Below are positions 4,526 through 5,661 of a DNA stretch of 5,661 nucleotides, piece after piece. The position numbers and the translations under genes are program-made. Position 1 is the stretch's first letter, and each line of letters starts with the position of its first letter. The DNA is from Alphaproteobacteria bacterium (GTDB lineage Bacteria; Pseudomonadota; Alphaproteobacteria; Rhizobiales; Hyphomicrobiaceae): NCBI GenBank assembly GCA_005888525.1, contig VBAB01000475.1, positions 1 to 5,661 on the forward strand, given 5' to 3'. Under the pieces are notes generated by a model, which searched no databases, had not been told where the DNA came from, and saw only the letters and a program-made list of their open reading frames with translations.

Positions 4526-5661
4526 ATGAGCGTCAGGACGGAAGCGAGGCTGGTCGCCGCCCTCGTGCTCGCTACGGTTCTCGGGACGGAGCCTGCTGCC
4601 GCGGGCGACGAGAACAGCTGGATGAAATTTCCAGGCTCGGCCTACGCCTCCCAGGGCGATCCGGCCGACCGGGCATTCGTCAAGGAATGGGAAGCCACCC
4701 CGCCCAAGGGCTATCCGACGCTGAGCCCTGCCAACGTCGCGGCGACGAAGGCGGCCATCAAGCGGTATAGCGAAATTGTCGCCGGCGGCGGCTGGAGGCC
4801 GCTGCCCGACGTCGAGCTGCAATCGGGCATCTCGAACTCGGCCGTGGCCCTGTTGCGCGAGCGCCTGCTGCTCTCCGGCGACCTCATGGAGCAGGGCGGC
4901 AGCACGAGCTTCGACTTCTACGTCGACAAGGCGGTGAAGCGCTACCAGGCCTCCAACGGCCTGGCGCCGACTGGCATCGTCGACAAGCGGACGATTGCGT
5001 CGCTGAATATCCCCGCCGCGTCCCGCCTCAAGCAGCTGAAGGCCAACCTGGCGCGCCTGACGGAGCTGTCGCGCACGGCGGGTAAGCGCTACGTCCTCGT
5101 CAACATCCCGGCGGCGCAGATCGAGGCGGTCGAGGGCAACCGGATCGTGTCGCGTCACGCCGGCGTGGTGGGCAAGCCGGACCGGCCGACGCCGATCCTG
5201 ACCTCGGCGATTCACGAGCTCAACTTCAACGCGGTATGGCACCTGCCGCCCACGGTGATCGAGCAGGACCTGATCCCCAAGGGCCAGGATATGGCGCGCC
5301 GCAACCAGAGCGTGCTCGTCAAGTATCACATCGACGCCTACGGGGCGGACGGCAAGAAGCTCGACCCCAACAAGGTCAATTGGTCCACCGCGGCGGCCAA
5401 GGGCCTGAGCTACCGGCAGCAGCCGGGGCCCGAGAACCCCCTGGGCTTCGTCAAGATCAACTTCCACAACGCGCACTCGGTCTACATGCACGACACGCCC
5501 TCCCAATCACTGTTCGGACGCAATTTCCGCGCGGCGAGCTCGGGCTGTGTGCGCGTGCACGGCATCGAGCACTTGGCCGCCTGGGTGCTGGCCGACCAGG
5601 GCTGGAAACCGGAGCACGTCCAGCTCATGAAGGAGAGCGGCGAGCGTCGCGACGTGACGTT
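4526..5661 (+). CDS. Exported L,D-transpeptidase, YcbB/LdtD type, with peptidoglycan-binding domain; 3' end cut off by window
   Basis: Periplasmic enzyme that uses a cysteine to form 3-3 cross-links between meso-diaminopimelate residues of peptidoglycan, or to attach proteins to it. The visible 378 residues show a signal peptide (hydrophobic core about 9-20, AAA-G cleavage after residue 26), a peptidoglycan-binding domain (about 104-168, with AVKRYQASNGLAPTGIVD and TIASLNIP), and a YkuD catalytic domain starting at KRYVLVNIPA (187-196). The catalytic region has H322 in MHDTP, then SLFGRNFRA and SSGCVRV with nucleophile C341 and R343. The sequence QQPGPENPLGFVKINF before it is characteristic of the YcbB branch. 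The ATG at 4526 directly precedes a good signal peptide; in-frame ATGs at 4430 and 4457 would put about 23-32 polar residues before it. The ribosome binding site is weak (GCGGGA). No stop codon is reached, so the end lies past the window. It follows the ABC exporter after 159 bp on the same strand. Confidence 0.95.
   Translation, partial: MSVRTEARLVAALVLATVLGTEPAAAGDENSWMKFPGSAYASQGDPADRAFVKEWEATPPKGYPTLSPANVAATKAAIKRYSEIVAGGGWRPLPDVELQSGISNSAVALLRERLLLSGDLMEQGGSTSFDFYVDKAVKRYQASNGLAPTGIVDKRTIASLNIPAASRLKQLKANLARLTELSRTAGKRYVLVNIPAAQIEAVEGNRIVSRHAGVVGKPDRPTPILTSAIHELNFNAVWHLPPTVIEQDLIPKGQDMARRNQSVLVKYHIDAYGADGKKLDPNKVNWSTAAAKGLSYRQQPGPENPLGFVKINFHNAHSVYMHDTPSQSLFGRNFRAASSGCVRVHGIEHLAAWVLADQGWKPEHVQLMKESGERRDVT

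Noticed and set aside
4370..5506. 378-codon open frame antisense to the L,D-transpeptidase
   Set aside because: The plus strand has a signal peptide, peptidoglycan-binding domain and YkuD motifs in a consistent frame. The antisense product is Arg/Val/Asp-rich with no known motif.
5537..5554. S-S-G-C in place of the S/T-H-G-C often quoted for L,D-transpeptidases
   Set aside because: S-S-G-C-V-R-V occurs in the YcbB branch as I recall it, and the nucleophile Cys and following Arg are present, so this is not an inactivating change.
1..5661. CRISPR array, transposase, phage, toxin-antitoxin, tRNA or riboswitch
   Set aside because: No spaced direct repeats, no matching protein motifs and no cloverleaf or riboswitch-like conserved structure were seen on either strand.

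Overview
The window is GC-rich, with strong G/C bias at third codon positions. It carries genes typical of an alphaproteobacterium, most likely of the Rhizobiales/Hyphomicrobiales type. Pointers to this are a cysteine-free ribosomal protein L31 of the alphaproteobacterial form, a MlotiK1-like channel, an MsbA-related ABC exporter lying next to rpmE, and palindromic intergenic repeats of the kind common in rhizobial relatives. The assignment is an inference from protein character. No rRNA or tRNA is present to fix it.

Layout: (1) 1-1139, minus strand: a six-transmembrane, cyclic-nucleotide-binding ion channel, cut off at the window start. (2) 1140-1317: a divergent intergenic region with a GTTTAC direct repeat, a short palindrome and an imperfect inverted repeat. 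(3) 1318-1956, plus strand: a PaiB-type FMN-binding split-barrel protein. (4) 1957-2117: the gap between two convergent genes, filled almost completely by a 148-bp element with ~32-bp terminal inverted repeats, each arm itself a strong hairpin. (5) 2118-2342, minus strand: rpmE (ribosomal protein L31). (6) 2343-2548: a divergent region with a candidate rpmE promoter. (7) 2549-4366, plus strand: a full-length type I ABC exporter half-transporter (membrane domain fused to ATPase). (8) 4367-4525: a spacer with one weak hairpin. (9) 4526-5661, plus strand: an exported L,D-transpeptidase of the YcbB/LdtD kind, running off the window end. No gene-free stretch exceeds about 206 bp.

The genes do not form an obvious pathway. 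The ABC exporter and the L,D-transpeptidase both concern the cell envelope and point the same way, but a 159-bp gap separates them, so co-transcription is possible and not shown. The channel, PaiB and L31 look like independent housekeeping or accessory genes.

The most unusual point is in the channel. Its voltage-sensor-like S4 helix and its cyclic-nucleotide-binding cassette look normal, but the position of the K+ selectivity filter (normally T-x-G-Y-G-D) reads K-I-G-G-G-E, with no insertion or deletion around it. This predicts a channel that does not conduct K+ in the usual way, and perhaps has another ion selectivity or a non-conducting role. I found no evidence for a CRISPR array, insertion sequence with a transposase, phage gene, toxin-antitoxin pair or other multi-gene novel system.
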